64,000 bases of DNA from Agrocybe praecox (taxonomy: Eukaryota; Basidiomycota; Agaricomycetes; Agaricales; Agrocybaceae): positions 1,527,618 through 1,591,617 of the forward strand of contig OZ024850.1 of assembly GCA_964017145.1 (NCBI GenBank), written 5' to 3'. The notes under the pieces were generated by a model, which saw nothing but the letters and a program-made list of their open reading frames with translations, was not told the origin of the DNA and did not search any database. This document shows positions 63,935 through 64,000 of the stretch, piece after piece. Numbering within the stretch: the stretch's first letter is position 1; each line of letters opens with the position of its first letter. The translations under genes were made by a program, and so were the position numbers.

Positions 63935-64000
63935 ATGTCGGCGTCCGAAGTGTTCTATGACGAGAATATTACACAAGTCTCAGGAAAGGTCTGCTTCAAG
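63935..64000 (+). CDS. Possible start of a gene cut by the window edge
   Basis: An open frame beginning MSASEVFYDENITQVSGK runs to the end of the window, preceded by an A-rich leader (AATAACAACTT) typical of fungal start contexts. Only 22 codons are visible, so the product is unknown. Confidence 0.35.
   Translation, partial: MSASEVFYDENITQVSGKVCFK

Noticed and set aside
1..64000. tRNA, rRNA and CRISPR features
   Set aside because: I looked for B-box-like GGTTCGAATCC words, rRNA signatures and regularly spaced repeats with unique spacers and found none that hold up; CRISPR is not expected in a fungal nucleus.

Overview
This is a nuclear fungal window, most likely from an agaricomycete basidiomycete. 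The evidence is spliceosomal genes with many 45-65 nt GT-AG introns, Plavaka-type DNA transposases, an expansion of TET/JBP-type dioxygenases, DUF6532 proteins, and a patatin/NB-ARC/TPR NLR. Most of the window is transposon territory with decaying host genes between the elements. Assignments rest on motifs and recalled families; no database search was run.

Layout. 1-1.9 kb: right part of a broken hAT element. 3.0-4.8 kb: cytosine-deaminase-like amidohydrolase, followed by a 2.1 kb segment that recurs in direct orientation at 56.1-58.1 kb. 6.5-16.7 kb (minus strand): composite element A, with DUF6532 gene, 5'-truncated TET/JBP gene, intact Plavaka transposase (984 aa) and two accessory genes. 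17-19.5 kb: an RNase H1 N-domain-like fragment, an F-box-like gene and a berberine-bridge-enzyme remnant. 19.8-21.4 kb: degenerate tandem repeats. 23.5-26.7 kb: NF-X1/FAP1-type zinc-finger pseudogene. 29.6-34.9 kb (plus): module C, an intact 867-aa TET/JBP gene followed by an intact DUF6532 gene, with no transposase of its own. 36.3-42.5 kb: degraded host genes. 43.2-50.4 kb (plus): element B, with three accessory genes and an intact Plavaka transposase (1012 aa). 51.4-54.9 kb (minus): intact 1048-aa NLR. 56.1-58.1 kb: second copy of the amidohydrolase segment. 59.1-60.9 kb: intact secreted lactonase-like beta-propeller gene. 61-64 kb: repeats and the start of a gene cut by the window edge.

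How it fits together. TET/JBP enzymes oxidise 5-methylpyrimidines. Here the TET gene and a DUF6532 gene form a fixed, same-order pair occurring twice, once joined to a Plavaka transposase and once apart from one. An 11-bp motif (CATCAGGAAAA) lies at the putative 3' ends of these units and of element B. Interspersed old genes (hAT, NF-X1-like, a Ser/Pro-rich gene) carry nonsense codons that mostly look like CGA to TGA changes, as expected where CpG is methylated, while the TET, DUF6532, Plavaka, NLR and lactonase genes are open. The most interesting reading is a transposon-borne DNA-demethylation cassette in a heavily methylated region; the mechanistic link is inference.
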